Assembly: GCF_947507565.1 (NCBI RefSeq)
Contig: NC_089175.1
Coordinates: 3,771,733-3,835,732, forward strand
Direction of reading: 5' to 3'
DNA: 64,000 nt
Source of the DNA: Oscarella lobularis
Taxonomy: Eukaryota; Porifera; Homoscleromorpha; Homosclerophorida; Oscarellidae
The notes under the pieces were generated by a model, which was not told the DNA's origin, did no database searches, and was given only the letters and a program-made list of their open reading frames with translations. This document shows, piece by piece, positions 12,163-23,078 of this stretch; position 1 is the stretch's first letter, and every line of letters starts with the position of its first letter. Position numbers and translations under genes: made by a program.

Positions 12163-12397
12163 GTGACCAGTCTCAAGCTTTTCTGTTCGTACATTTTCCA
12201 AATTTTGTCCTTTCTTTTTAGTGCTTCTCAATGGACTCCTAGTCCCAGGCTTTATACTAAACGACAAAAAACACTTTCTGTCTATCGAACAAAAAGGAAT
12301 GCAAGAACTATAGCAACGCGCCGATTTGTTTCAACAACGTTCTCTGCATGAGGGGCCCCACCTACAGAATTCCGGGAACCGTTCCAGATTCCCGGGC

Positions 12398-14676
12398 ATG
12401 CGGTTACCTCTGCAGCTGCTTCTTGCCGTCGTGTGCCGTCTAGGTAAATAAGCTAGGCTTGTCAAACTTACTCCAAGCAAATGTGTAGGCTCGCTAGTAT
12501 CGCAGAAAGTGTCTATTAATCCCTCTGGAGTTCTCCGAGCCAGGAAGGATACGCATGTCCTTGTTCGAAGCAGCTACCTGTTGGAAGTAGCGGACGCAAG
12601 GATCGTTTATAACGAACTAGAGAGCGTCGTCATTTCTTTTTCTACTGGTCGAAAAACGGATGTTTCTATTGGATCTTTTATGGTGTCCACGATGGGTCTT
12701 GGTGCGAATGGCACCCATCGACTATTCCAGTTCAATCTCACTCTTCTTCCTCTACATAATGGTGCTAGTATTCGCATTGTTGGTTTAGATGGCGGTGGTT
12801 TCCAGACCTACTCGCCTTTCTTGAATCTCACAGTATTGTGTAAGTCAGTCAGGAAAGAGGTGTTTCTTTGTTCGAGTTGATCAATTTATTTTGCAGTTCC
12901 TCCGTGCTGTAACGTGCCACTTCAGCAGCGTGAGACACAAAACACTACAGACTTCGTTTCTCCTTTGAACTGCAGTGAAATTATTAATGACGTTGGAAAT
13001 CCAGCAGTAATGAGAATTAATTGGACTATTACTCCATCGTCTGGCTTACTGGCTTGCGTGGGCATGCCAACGGGAATTTTCAACAAATTGTATACTTTCA
13101 AACCGTCGGACAATTTGAGAAACTGTAACAACGCAAAAGTCGTTTGTAGAGCAGCAAATGAAGTGGGATCTACCGCAAAGACGTACACATTGATTTTCAA
13201 CTGTGAGTCTAAACACACATGCTGTGACGTTGATGGAGCTAATGAATCACGTTCTAGCTGTTCCTGGAATACCCACAAATCCACGGCAGAGACAGCCAAT
13301 ACCGAATGGGGTTGCTATTTCATGGGAAGCACCCATAGATGACGGAGGCTTTAGGGTAATAGACTACAAGTATGAGGTTATTGGCAAGGCGGGTTCAGTG
13401 ATTTCATCTGAAACTGTACCGAGCACAACCACCAGTGCCAGCATTTCTGGTCTCGGGGTAGCAGAATCATACACTTTCACTGTATCCGCTGGTAATGCTC
13501 TAGGAAGAAGTCCTTCTTTAAATGTCTTATTTGAATCACCTGACGGTAACTTGATACGTAGTTTGCGTTGGCTGATCTAATCAGTGCATCTGCAGTTCCA
13601 AGAGCAGTGTCTGGTGTTCGATCTCGGACAATTAATACTTCCTCAACAGAAATTTCTTGGTCACTTCTAACGGTTGATAAGTCCGTTGAATTGAATGTGA
13701 CTCAATACGTTATAAGTATTGTTAACAAAACAGCCAGTCAAAACAAGACAGTTTCTGGAGATACTAGCTCGGTCATATTCACCAATCTTCCGTCTGAATC
13801 ATATTTCAACTTCAGTGTGTATGCGCTGAATGAAGTTCGAGGAGGAATTCCTCGCAAGACGTTCGTTACAGGCATGACAAATCCCACAGGTATCAGACAA
13901 TGTTCGTTTTATTTTTACCGTTGCTAAAGGGATGTGTACAGGTACGCCAGGTACACCAGAAAAGCCAACGGTTGCATCAATGACGTCTACGTGTGTTACA
14001 TTGACGTGGCGATCTGCTGATGCGGGGGGAAGGGATTTTGTGATCAAACGATACATTGTTTTATATTCGAGTCAAGGCAGTAACACTACGAAAGCGGACG
14101 TGAAGACGGTGTCACCAGAATACGGTCCCGATGTAGAACACAGCGTATGTGAACTGACGTCAGGGACAAGCTACACTTTTCAAGTCGCTGCAGAAAATCA
14201 AGGCCGCCGGGGAAGACTGAGTGAAAGTGTTACAACAACTACAGACGAAGGTTGGTCTTCGAATGTGTTTAAATGACAACGCTTAATAAACAGCACAGAA
14301 TCTGCTTTCCCTGTGGGTCTAGTTGTGGGACTAACAATTGGCATACCGGTAGTGGTTGGAATAGGCTTTTTCATCGTGGCGTACCTCTGCTGTCGTCGAA
14401 AGAGAAAGGAAACGGGTAAAGTAGGCTGCATATTGGCTTGCTATTCAATTTGCTGTCTCTTTAGAAAACTTGACTCACGGTTCGAGGGCTGCTCCCGATG
14501 CAGCAGAAATGAAGCAAATGACAAAGTCGCCAATTTATGATTCAAGCCAGGGGACAGGCAAAGGTGGCGTCACGGCTCCAGTTTACGCAGACGTAACTCC
14601 CGTCAATGAGAACAATCAAGTGCTACTTACAACAACTAATCCCACTTATCAAACGGCTGGTACAGGCAAGCACTGA
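12398..14676 (+). CDS. R4: Ig-Ig-FN3x3 membrane receptor, cysteine-less Ig1
   Basis: Eight exons: 12398-12443, 12489-12839, 12897-13202, 13258-13545, 13596-13889, 13942-14250, 14299-14415 and 14465-14676. The sum is 1923 bases (640 aa), all phase 1. The signal peptide is MRLPLQLLLAVVCRLG. The first Ig-like domain has the usual strand pattern (INPSG, RIVYN, NGASIRI, LNLTVL) but no cysteine at either canonical position. Ig2 starts PPCCNV and has the NCSEI...W...C pattern. Three FN3 domains follow, then the membrane helix (VGLVVGLTIGIPVVVGIGFF) and a tail with SPIYDSS, APVYADV and NPTYQT. It starts only 235 bases after R3 ends. R5 is its closest complete paralog. Confidence 0.9.
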
Positions 14677-14769
14677 TGCTGTCCAAACGAACGCGTTTTA
14701 GTTTCAGGAATAGAGTACATGCGCTGAACTGCTAAAAATATTTGTGTTTTTGTTCTTTCTGATTTTGTT

Positions 14770-14843
14770 TCTTTTTAGTGGATGACTAGAATCAACGCTT
14801 TCGCTTTCAAGTTAGACATACGGGCGCCACGAAGGCGAGTTTA
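14770..14843 (+). repeat. Recurrent spacer element, copy 2
   Basis: Same spacer as at 1338-1411 (atcaacgctttcgctttcaa and cgggcgccacgaaggcgagt). It lies between the R4 stop and the next signal-peptide exon at 14946. Confidence 0.55.
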
Positions 14844-14945
14844 CGATGTGTGAAGCTTCTTGATTGACTGTGGACGTGCTGTCTCCTCTGATTACAGTGC
14901 GAAAGCCACGACGGTCACGGCTTGTCGTTCTCAGACAAGAAGAAC

Positions 14946-15926
14946 ATGCATTTCAACTTGAAGTTTGTGCTACAGCTTCTTGTGGTATGCCACCTAGGTA
15001 AACACGCAGGCTTGAGAGCGTGCAAACTTTGCAGCCGACCCGTTGTTTTTTCAAAGAGTGACGATCAATCCGTCTGGAAACCTTCGAGCAAAGCAGGGAA
15101 CACAGGTGTCACTTCAAAGCGACGTTTCGCTTCTAACGAGAAATTCACGGATCGTTTACAACGGAAAAGAGAGCGATATAATTCCTTCTGCTGTGATCGG
15201 TAGCTCAGTCAGGATTTCCATTCCACCACTATTTGAAGCAGTGGCAACGAATCTCGGTGCAAATGCCACCTATCTTTTTTTCAAATTTGATTTCACGCTG
15301 CTCTTTAAACGATGCTTCTATTCGCATCGTTGCTTTAAGTGGCGCCTCAACAAAGGTGTACTCGCCTTTCCTCAATTTGACAGTCTTGTGTAAGTCTTGT
15401 TATTTGCACGTGCAAATATTTTAGAACTCTTTCTAGCGTCTCCGTGTTGCAACGTTTCTGGGTCTACAGTTAGGCAGAACGCGACAGACTCATCAGCGCT
15501 ACTACATCTGAACTGTTCAGAAATCATTCGTGAACGAGGGAATCCTCCAGAATTTATTTCTTGGACAGTGCAATCCCCAACATTTGGTTGCAGAGGAATG
15601 GCGTCAGGAGAAGCCAATCAGTTCTACAATATTGATCAGATTTCACGGTCATGCAATGGTGCAAAAATCGCCTGCTTAGGAGACACGAATGACTGGTATT
15701 AGCACTACAAGAATTGGAGGATTTTCGTTTGGACGCTGAGAGTCGTCGCAAGCGTGACACTCAGACGGAACCCAGATCTGGTGACGTCACGGTACGCGTT
15801 GTTCAGCGAGAGCGTAAGAATCCGTGCTTATGCACGACTCTCGTCTCTATGCCGAGGCTCGTCGCAAATGTCCACCAAAGGCTGAATTGCAAGTGGCGGC
15901 CAAGCACGTGTTTATCATCAGTTTGA
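14946..15926 (+). pseudogene. Truncated receptor: signal peptide, broken Ig1, Ig2, two fused tails
   Basis: Exon 14946-14997 encodes the same signal peptide as the copy at 1516. Ig1 (from 15035) is in frame until a five-base loss near 15309 (tacaa of a tacaacgat block), which shifts it. Ig2 (about 15435-15700) is well preserved, but all FN3 and membrane exons are missing. The sequence jumps at about 15700 to a tail fragment (DFRLDAESRRK, RERKNP) and at about 15835 into a second, different tail fragment (SRLYAEARRK type, like 31450). It is a chimeric relic with two deletion joints. Confidence 0.8.
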
Positions 15927-16019
15927 AAAGTAGGATTCGGAGAGTTCTCTAGTGGCATATACTCGACTGCCGGGAATGTTCTTGTTTTTTGCTTTTTTCT
16001 TTTATTACTTTGTTTCTTT

Positions 16020-16087
16020 CCTAGTGAATCGCTATGATCAACGCTTTCGCTTTCAAGTTAAACATACGGGCGCCACTAAGGCGAGTT
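16020..16087 (+). repeat. Recurrent spacer element, copy 3
   Basis: Copy of the 1338-1411 spacer, directly upstream of the R5 start codon at 16114. It supports the idea that the spacer is part of the 5' flank of this receptor class. Confidence 0.55.
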
Positions 16088-16113
16088 CCTGTCACAGCGT
16101 GCGAAGCTTCTTG

Positions 16114-18378
16114 ATGCATTTCAAACTTTTGCTACAGCTTCTCGTCGCACTCAGCCTCGGTAAACACCTAGAGAGAGTATACATACAGATGTACGAAAAG
16201 TCAACTTTTTAGCCGACCCATTGTTTTCTCAAAGAATAACGATCGAACCGTCGGGAACTCTTCGGGCGAAGCAAGGCACGCGGGTGTCACTTCGAAGCGG
16301 CATCTCGTTGCTAACGAGAAGTCCACGGATTGTTTACAACAGAAAAGAGAGCGATATAATTCTTTTTAGAGTGATCGGTGCCTCGGTTAATATTTCACTT
16401 TCACCATTTGAAGCAGTCGCAACGCTTGTCGGTGCAAATGCCACCCATCTACTTTACCAATTTGATTTCATGTTACTCTCTGATTACAATGATGCTTATA
16501 TTCATATGGTTGCTGTAAGTGGCATTTCAACAAAGGTGTATTCACCGTTCCTCAATTTGACAGTTTTATGTAAGACGTCTGAAAACGAATACGCTATTTT
16601 ATCTTGATCAAATTATTTTGCAGTTCCTCCGTGCTGTAACGTGTCCCTTCAACAGGAAGCACGAAATGCCACAGACTCCGTCATTCCTCCTTTAAATTGC
16701 GGTGAAATTATTAATGACGTTGGGAATCCGGTAGTAACAGAAATTAATTGGCGCGTTACTTCCACGTCCGATTCACTGTGTGTGGGAATGCCAAAAGGAA
16801 CTTTGAGGGAATCATACACTTTCAACCCGTCTCACAATTTGAGAAATTGCAATAATGCTAACATCGTTTGTAGAGCAGAAAATGAAGTGGGATCTACCAC
16901 AAAGACGTTCGCATTGATTTTCAACAGTGAGTCTAAACGCATATAATGCTGTGACATTGCTGGAGCTAATGAGTCATGTTCTAGCTGTTCCTGGAATGCC
17001 CACAAATCCAGTGCAAGGGCCACCAATACCTAATGGGGTTTCTATTTCGTGGGAAACACCCATAGATGACGGAGGCTTCAACATCATTGACTACAAATAT
17101 GAGGTGATGGGCAAAGTAGGTTCATCTGAAACTGTATCAAGCACTACCACCAGTGCCAAAATTTCCGGTCTCGGGGTTGCAGAATCATACACCTTTGCTG
17201 TATCAGCTGGTAATGCTCTAGGAAGAAGTGATTGTCTCAATGTGTCGTTTGAGTCGCCTGATGGTAAGTAAGTTAATACGTAGTTTGGGTTTGCTGATCT
17301 GATCAGTGCATCTGCAGTTCCAAGAGCAGTGTCTGGTGTTCAATCTCGAACAATTAATACTTCCTCGATAGAAATGTCGTGGTCACTTCTAACGATTGAT
17401 ATGTCCGTTGAACTGAAAGTGATTCAATACGTTATAAGTATCGTTAACGGAACAGCCGATCAAAACAGGACAGTTTCTGAAGATACTTACTCAGTCATAT
17501 TCACGGGTCTTCCGTTGGGATCATATTTCAACTTCAGTGTATATGCACTGAATGGAGTTCGAGGAGGAATTCCTCGCAGAACGTTCGTTACAGGCATGAC
17601 AAATCCCACAGGTATCAGACTGTGTTCGCTTTATTTTTACCGTTGCTAAAGTGATGTGTACAGGTATGCCAGGTACACCAGAAAAGCCTAAGATTGCATC
17701 AAAGACGTCTACGTGTGTTACATTGACGTGGAAGTCTGTCGATGCGGGGGGAAGTGGTTTTGTGATCGAGCGATACGTTGTTTTATATTCGACTCAAGGC
17801 AGTACAAAAGCAGACGCAAAGACGGTGTCACCAGAGCACGGCCCAGATGTAGAGCACACAGTATGTCAACTGACGTCAGGAACAAACTACACTTTTCAAG
17901 TCGCTGCAGAAAATCAAGACCGCCGGGGAAGACTGAGTGAAAGTGTTAGGGCAACTACAGATACAGACAAAGGTTGGTCTTCGCGTGTGTTTATATAACA
18001 AAGCTAATCAACAGCACAGAGTCTGCTTTTCCTGTGGGTCTGGTTGTGGGATTAACAATTGGCATATTGGTTGGAATAGGTTTTTTCGTTGTGGTGTATT
18101 TCTGCCGTTGTCGAAAGGGAAAGAAAACAGGTAATATAGGCGCGGTATATTGGCTTGTTATTCTATTCGTTATCCATTTAGATAACTCAACTCGCGGATC
18201 AAGGGCAGCTCCCGATGCAGCAGAAATGACGCGAGTAACGTACGATTCAAGCCAAGGCACAGGTGAAGGTGGCGGCACGGCTCCAGTGTATGCAGACGTA
18301 CGTCACGCTAACGAGAACAACCCAGTGGTACTAACAACTAATTCTGCTTATGAAACGGTTGGAACAGGCAAGCACTGA
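16114..18378 (+). CDS. R5: Ig-Ig-FN3x3 membrane receptor, cysteine-less Ig1
   Basis: Exons: 16114-16159, 16213-16569, 16624-16926, 16985-17263, 17318-17611, 17664-17972, 18020-18130 and 18182-18378. The sum is 1896 bases (631 aa), all phase 1. The signal peptide is MHFKLLLQLLVALSL. Ig1 reads ITIEPSGTLRAKQGT... with no cysteine at the B- or F-strand positions. Ig2 begins PPCCNVS and keeps NC, W and C. FN3 domains 1-3 carry WETPIDDGG, WSLL and TWKSVDAGG. The membrane segment is VGLVVGLTIGILVGIGFFVVV. The tail has VTYDSS, APVYADV and NSAYET; relative to R4 the NPxY asparagine-proline is changed. Intact paralog of R4, with its own upstream spacer copy. Confidence 0.9.
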
Positions 18379-18482
18379 TGCTGTTCCATGCGGACGCGTT
18401 TTCGTCTCGGAATACAGTGCATGCCCCGAGTCGACTACTGAAAATAGTCTTCTTTTTCTTCTTTCTGATTGTGTGGTTCTTT

Positions 18483-18543
18483 CTAGTGGATGGCTATAGA
18501 TGATCAGCGCTTTCACTTTCAAGTTAGACATGCGGGTGCCACG
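18483..18543 (+). repeat. Recurrent spacer element, copy 4
   Basis: Diverged copy of the spacer downstream of R5 (gatcagcgctttcactttca). No receptor start follows it on this strand; R6 lies on the opposite strand. Confidence 0.5.
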
Positions 18544-18813
18544 ACCATTCCAAGTCTAGAATTTCTACTACACTTATACATGATTAGCAAAGAAGAGCAA
18601 GGTATCATTACTAGGTCAATTTCCTTTGCTGCTAGTTTAGGTAAGACACGGCGATGATTAACCTTTTGGTTTGTGCAAAGCAAATTGATTCTAATCCTGG
18701 TTGCTGAAGCAGACATGCATGATTCTTTAGAACATTCGCCTACGACACTAAAAAAAAGATGAGTAAAAATTAAATAAAACAAAGGCTAAAATAGCTGCTA
18801 TCCGTTTAGACAA

Positions 18814-20998
18814 TCAACGTTTGCCAGTTCCGGTTGCTTGATACGAAGGATTGGTGCTTGTAAGTGGTGCCGCAGTATTCTTGTCTATAGGAGTCACGTC
18901 TGCGTAAACTGCCGCAGAAGCTTGACCTTTAGCTCTGCTTGGTCCTGAATCATAAATTGGTGACTTCGTTACTCGCGTCATTTCGATGTCAGAAGACTTT
19001 GGCGGCTTTGTTTCTATAAAGAGACGAGAGTTTTTGTCTCTGTCTAAAGATTTTATACCAAGCCAAGCTACCTTGGGGCGTTGAGCGAGAGAGTCTTAAT
19101 AGGTAGTAACAAAGCAATGCTGCCATCGCAAGAACTACTATTCCACCAACTACAATTCCCGCGATAGCCCCAGAACTCAATCCTAGATCATCAATTACTA
19201 ATGCTAATGAAGCATTGTATCTTTCCGCATACCTCCTTTCTTTTCTTCTTCTAATGTAGTGAGAGTGATTGACGTGCTTTCTTCACTCTCCTCACCCAAA
19301 CTGTTGATAACCAACACTTTTACAGTGTATGTTGTAGATGGTGACAGTTTGTCTATCAAAAACGCTTGCGTTTCTCCGCTGTGCGCCTTCAGATCTCTCT
19401 GATTGCCGTTCAAAAAAACCCGGTAAATTGACACTGAAGCATTATCTGTACCAGAATCCAAAACTGAACTGAACGTCAATATGAAAGACGTTGACGTGAT
19501 GTTTATGGCATTGCCATTGCCAGAAATAATAGGACTACCGGGAACACCTGAAAAATGATACCCATAGAGCACGCAACTATTTAGTCTGTAGAAAACCAAC
19601 CAGGTAGATTAGTCCTCATTGAGACAACCGTTGAGTTTTTGCGAGTTCCTTCTGAATTTCTTGCTTCCACAACAATGTCATAGGCGGTGTCTTCTGATAG
19701 GTTAGAAATGGTGATTGGAAGGCTGTTCTGAGACTGTGAAGCTTCTTGCATTCCCTTCCGCGTGTAATAAACTATGTATCCGCCACTATTGAAATCTGTG
19801 TCTGTCTGACAATCAATGGTCAACTCGCTTCGTGATCCTGCACTTTTAAACGGTTTGATACACTTTCCTAAATAAGAAACGAAAGCGTTTCAACATAACT
19901 AATGATCTCTCACTGGTCGGAACAGTTTTGTCCACCTGACAAGCTTCTCCAGGTCCAAGAGTGTTCACTGCTGAAACCCTGAATACTAGAGTATCACTGT
20001 CATTCACAACATGGTCAGATCTCAGTGGACTTCCTAGCGTCCAAGTAATTAATGACTGGGTCACTCCATTGATGGACAGAGACAGATCATAGTCAATGAT
20101 CGGAAAGCCACCGTCATCTCCAGGCATTTCCCAACTGAACAATGCACGCGGTCTCATCAGCCCGTCATAGCTACACGATACCATTTCTGGTTGACCTACA
20201 CATGCACATTTGAGAATGTCAAATGCCGTAAGACTTTGAAAAACTTACTATATATAGTCAGAGCAAACGTCTTCATCGTTGTATCAAGACGAGGTTCCTT
20301 TGTGTCTGCAATACAAGTGATTTGCGCATTGTTGCACTGTCGTGTGACTGGATTGAGATCATAGAATTGATTGGCATTTCCCGACTCAGTGCCAACGCAG
20401 CCACCTGACGGTTTAGACCAACTGACATTTGCTGGCGGATTTCCGCGATGACTGATAATTTCCTCGCAGCTCAGAAGACGAAGACGACTTGTAGTGTTGT
20501 GGACAATACGACTCGTGTTTGAAACAGTGCAGCAAGGAGACGCTACATATAATAGACAAACTAAATGTACAATAATCCATCTAATTTGCATCTACACGTA
20601 CATAAGACGACCAGTGTGAGAGGTTGAGATTCAGTAGTGCTAGCATCTGAAGCCCTAAATCGACATCGCAGAGATGCTCCATTGTAATCGGACTTGAGCG
20701 TGAACGTCAATTGGAACGATATCGTTCGAACGCCTTGAACGATTGAAAGCCCCAGTCCTACGGCTGTTCCTTTGAACGGAGGAACAGAAATCGGCGTAAC
20801 ACCTCCAGACGCAACGAAAACGGCTGCGCTTAGGTTCTGGTTGTAGCGAATAGCCGCCGCCCCAGAAGCGTCTGGAAAGCTGCAATTAATAGTGTGTGTG
20901 TCGCCATCGAGACCCGTTAGACTTCCAGGAGGACTGATCGTCGCTCCATCACATAAACAGACAAGAACCCAAAAACAGAAACCTTTCATTGCCCGCAT
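18814..20998 (-). CDS. R6: Ig-Ig-FN3x3 membrane receptor with complete tyrosine tail
   Basis: Minus-strand exons: 20998-20602, 20542-20249, 20195-19914, 19867-19601, 19547-19233, 19182-19072 and 19043-18814. The sum is 1896 bases (631 aa), all phase 1. The signal peptide (MRAMKGFCFWVLVCLC) runs without an intron into Ig1, which has canonical cysteines (TINC, SLRC). Ig2 starts SPCCTVS. FN3-1 has FSWEMPGDDGG and FN3-2 has YDIVVEARNSEG. The membrane helix is IAGIVVGGIVVLAMAALLCYYLL. The tail reads SPIYDSG, AAVYADV and NPSYQATGTGK. It is the intact counterpart of R2, from which it differs most visibly by the one-base tail frameshift there. Confidence 0.9.
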
Positions 20999-21036
20999 GC
21001 GCAGACTTCGCCTGGTTTCGGTTTCGGTGCTTTCAA

Positions 21037-21271
21037 CTCATGAAAAGTCAACGTGGCTCACGCTCAAGGCATCTTGACTGTCACCGCTTTTGTTATTCCA
21101 GGTAGCTCTAGTCTCCTCTCTTGAGCCTAGCTAGACAAGTCGGGGAACGATAACCTGTCATTTTTTCAGTGTTCGGGTCTCTTCCGCCCAATTGGCTTCG
21201 ATATCCCTAACCGCGACCTTCGCGCGCAAGGGCGATCGCGTGTCGCTTCAGTGTCAGGCCGATAGATCGTG
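21037..21271 (+). pseudogene. Signal-peptide plus Ig-start relic, paralog of 32610-32969
   Basis: A signal-peptide exon copy (from 21039) is out of frame compared with 32610 because of a one-base change after the ATG. After an intron ending at tttttcag, an exon start reads ...TATFARKGDRVSLQC, typical of the B strand of an Ig domain, then meets TGA near 21270. It is a remnant of a receptor type not otherwise represented intact in this window. Confidence 0.6.
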
Positions 21272-21848
21272 ACGTGCGAGCTCACTTCGCCTCAGAAGAA
21301 CGACCAGCTGGATTCGTCTCGATGAACGAGGGCATGAATGCAGAGAGAAAGAGTATTCTTACTGAAGGGGTCGGTAAAGATGAGGTCAGGAAGCCACTGG
21401 AACATAGATAGATGTTATAACTGACTAGAATGATCGAGCATGACCTCGAGTGTATTCCCCGCACCACAAGGTTGAAAGTTCACTTCAGATCAACATTCTC
21501 TACATTTCACAGTTTGTCGCTATTGAAGTAATCATCGCCCAGTATATATGACTTTTCTCTTGATCATAGATCTACATGTCTTGAAGACACATACGCCTGA
21601 GAATCAGATTTCTACCTAATCTGCAGCTATCCTTCCGCTAATTAGTTCTCATCAAACGATATTCATAAGCGCAGAAGCGTCAATCGAAACGCCAAGAGAG
21701 CCCGCGACCACGTATCTACTAGTCTACGCGTAAGAAGGCCAGAAGATACGACCGTCAATTTACGGCTGCTTCAAATCGGAGTCTGCAGCTAGGGCGCCTA
21801 GCGCAGATCACGTTACATACAGTGAAGAGCTCGAGGAAAACCCGAATA
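21272..21848. other. Non-coding duplicate of 32850-33499
   Basis: The stretch aligns along its length with 32850-33499, including the sequence just upstream of the R9 signal-peptide exon. It keeps the uninterrupted site gcgcctagcgcagatcacgt near 21799, which in the other copy is split by a palindromic insertion. No coding exon is seen. Confidence 0.75.
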
Positions 21849-22139
21849 TGTCTCTAGCCGCTGTCCTTGTACTGGCGACAATGCTCATTTCCTCGCGTAA
21901 GTCAATATATGTACAGTCCAAGAGAGCTAGGGGGCTCAAATAAACATGATGTCGTCTCCTTTCTACAGATGCCGCTGATTTGACTCTGTTTCGACGTAAC
22001 CATCAACCTCCCATCTTCGACGCCTACAGTGTACCCGTTTGGCGACACAATCGTCGAAGGAACGCGCGTAACGCTAATTTGCAACACGACGAGAACGTCC
22101 TTCATCCACTGGTTCTATCGTCCCGTCGGGCAAACAACC
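21849..22139 (+). pseudogene. 5' fragment of an R9-type receptor
   Basis: Signal-peptide exon 21849-21897 (MSLAAVLVLATMLISS) and the start of Ig1 (from 21970) match R9 (33500-33770). A seven-base insertion near 22030 (agtgtac before the PFGD codons) breaks the frame. Homology stops at about 22139, where an inverted piece of another receptor begins. Confidence 0.85.
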
Positions 22140-22140
22140 T

Positions 22141-22935
22141 ATAATCAGTCACCGGGAATCCTCTATCGTTTTTCGGTCTTTTCCAGCTAAACGTTGCAAA
22201 TGATCTAATCAAACCATCATAGCCACACGACAAGTTTCCAGGTGGGCCTACATATAAAAAGGGACTCAAAGCAATTTACTTTTGATCGTCAAATTAAATG
22301 TTGTCGTTGGTGATATTCAATAGCGGGTCATTTGTATCTGCAACACGAGTGATTTTTGCTCCATTGCATTGTCGGGAAATTTGATCAAAATCATAAAATT
22401 GATTGACTTCTCCTGGCGCTATTCCTTTCTTCAAGTTGCAGCCGGATGATGGAGATTGAATGGTCCAATAAATAGTTGCAGGAGGATTCCCTCGTTCACG
22501 GATGATTTCTGAACAGTTAAAATGCAATGACGCTGGCGATTCTGTTATCTTTCGTTCAACAGTAGACCCAGAAATGTTGCAACACGGAGGTACTAAAGAA
22601 GTGCTTTAGAATATTACGCTACATGTGCCAAAGACCGTTGAAGACTTACACGAGATTGTCAAATCGAGAAGCGGCGAGCGCACTTCTGTATCCACACCAA
22701 CTGTAGCAACAATGAAAATACTAGCACCATTGTATAGAGAGTACAGCGTAAAATCAAACTGAAAAAGTAGATTGGTTTCATTTCCACCGACAAATGTTGC
22801 AGATGCTTGAAATGGTGGAATGGAAACGTTCACTTGGACGCCGATCTCGTCAGGACTTGAAGGGTGCGCTGCTTCGAAGAGACAGTTATGTTCCCTGCTT
22901 CGCCCGAAGAGTTCCAGACGGCTTCATTGTTATTT
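22141..22935 (-). pseudogene. Inverted, truncated receptor: Ig1 relic, Ig2, start of FN3-1
   Basis: Read on the minus strand, a short and mutated Ig1 (about 22935-22650, keeping PSGTLRAKQGT and stops) is followed by a well-kept Ig2 (about 22590-22280, NCSEIIRERGNPPATIYW). The first third of FN3-1 (about 22240-22141, SCGYDGL...FSWKRP) comes next and then ends at the junction with the R9-type fragment. The remaining FN3 domains, membrane and tail exons are absent. Confidence 0.8.
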
Positions 22936-23078
22936 TCTGCCCTCCGGTCGAACGCAGGCGACAGCTAAACACCGCAGATCATTCTAACCTGCATATGCAC
23001 TTATGCAGTCAAAGACGCACCAAAAAGACAGCGAATCATCTTTGGAAGCCACACCTAGATTTTATCCGGGAATTCGAA

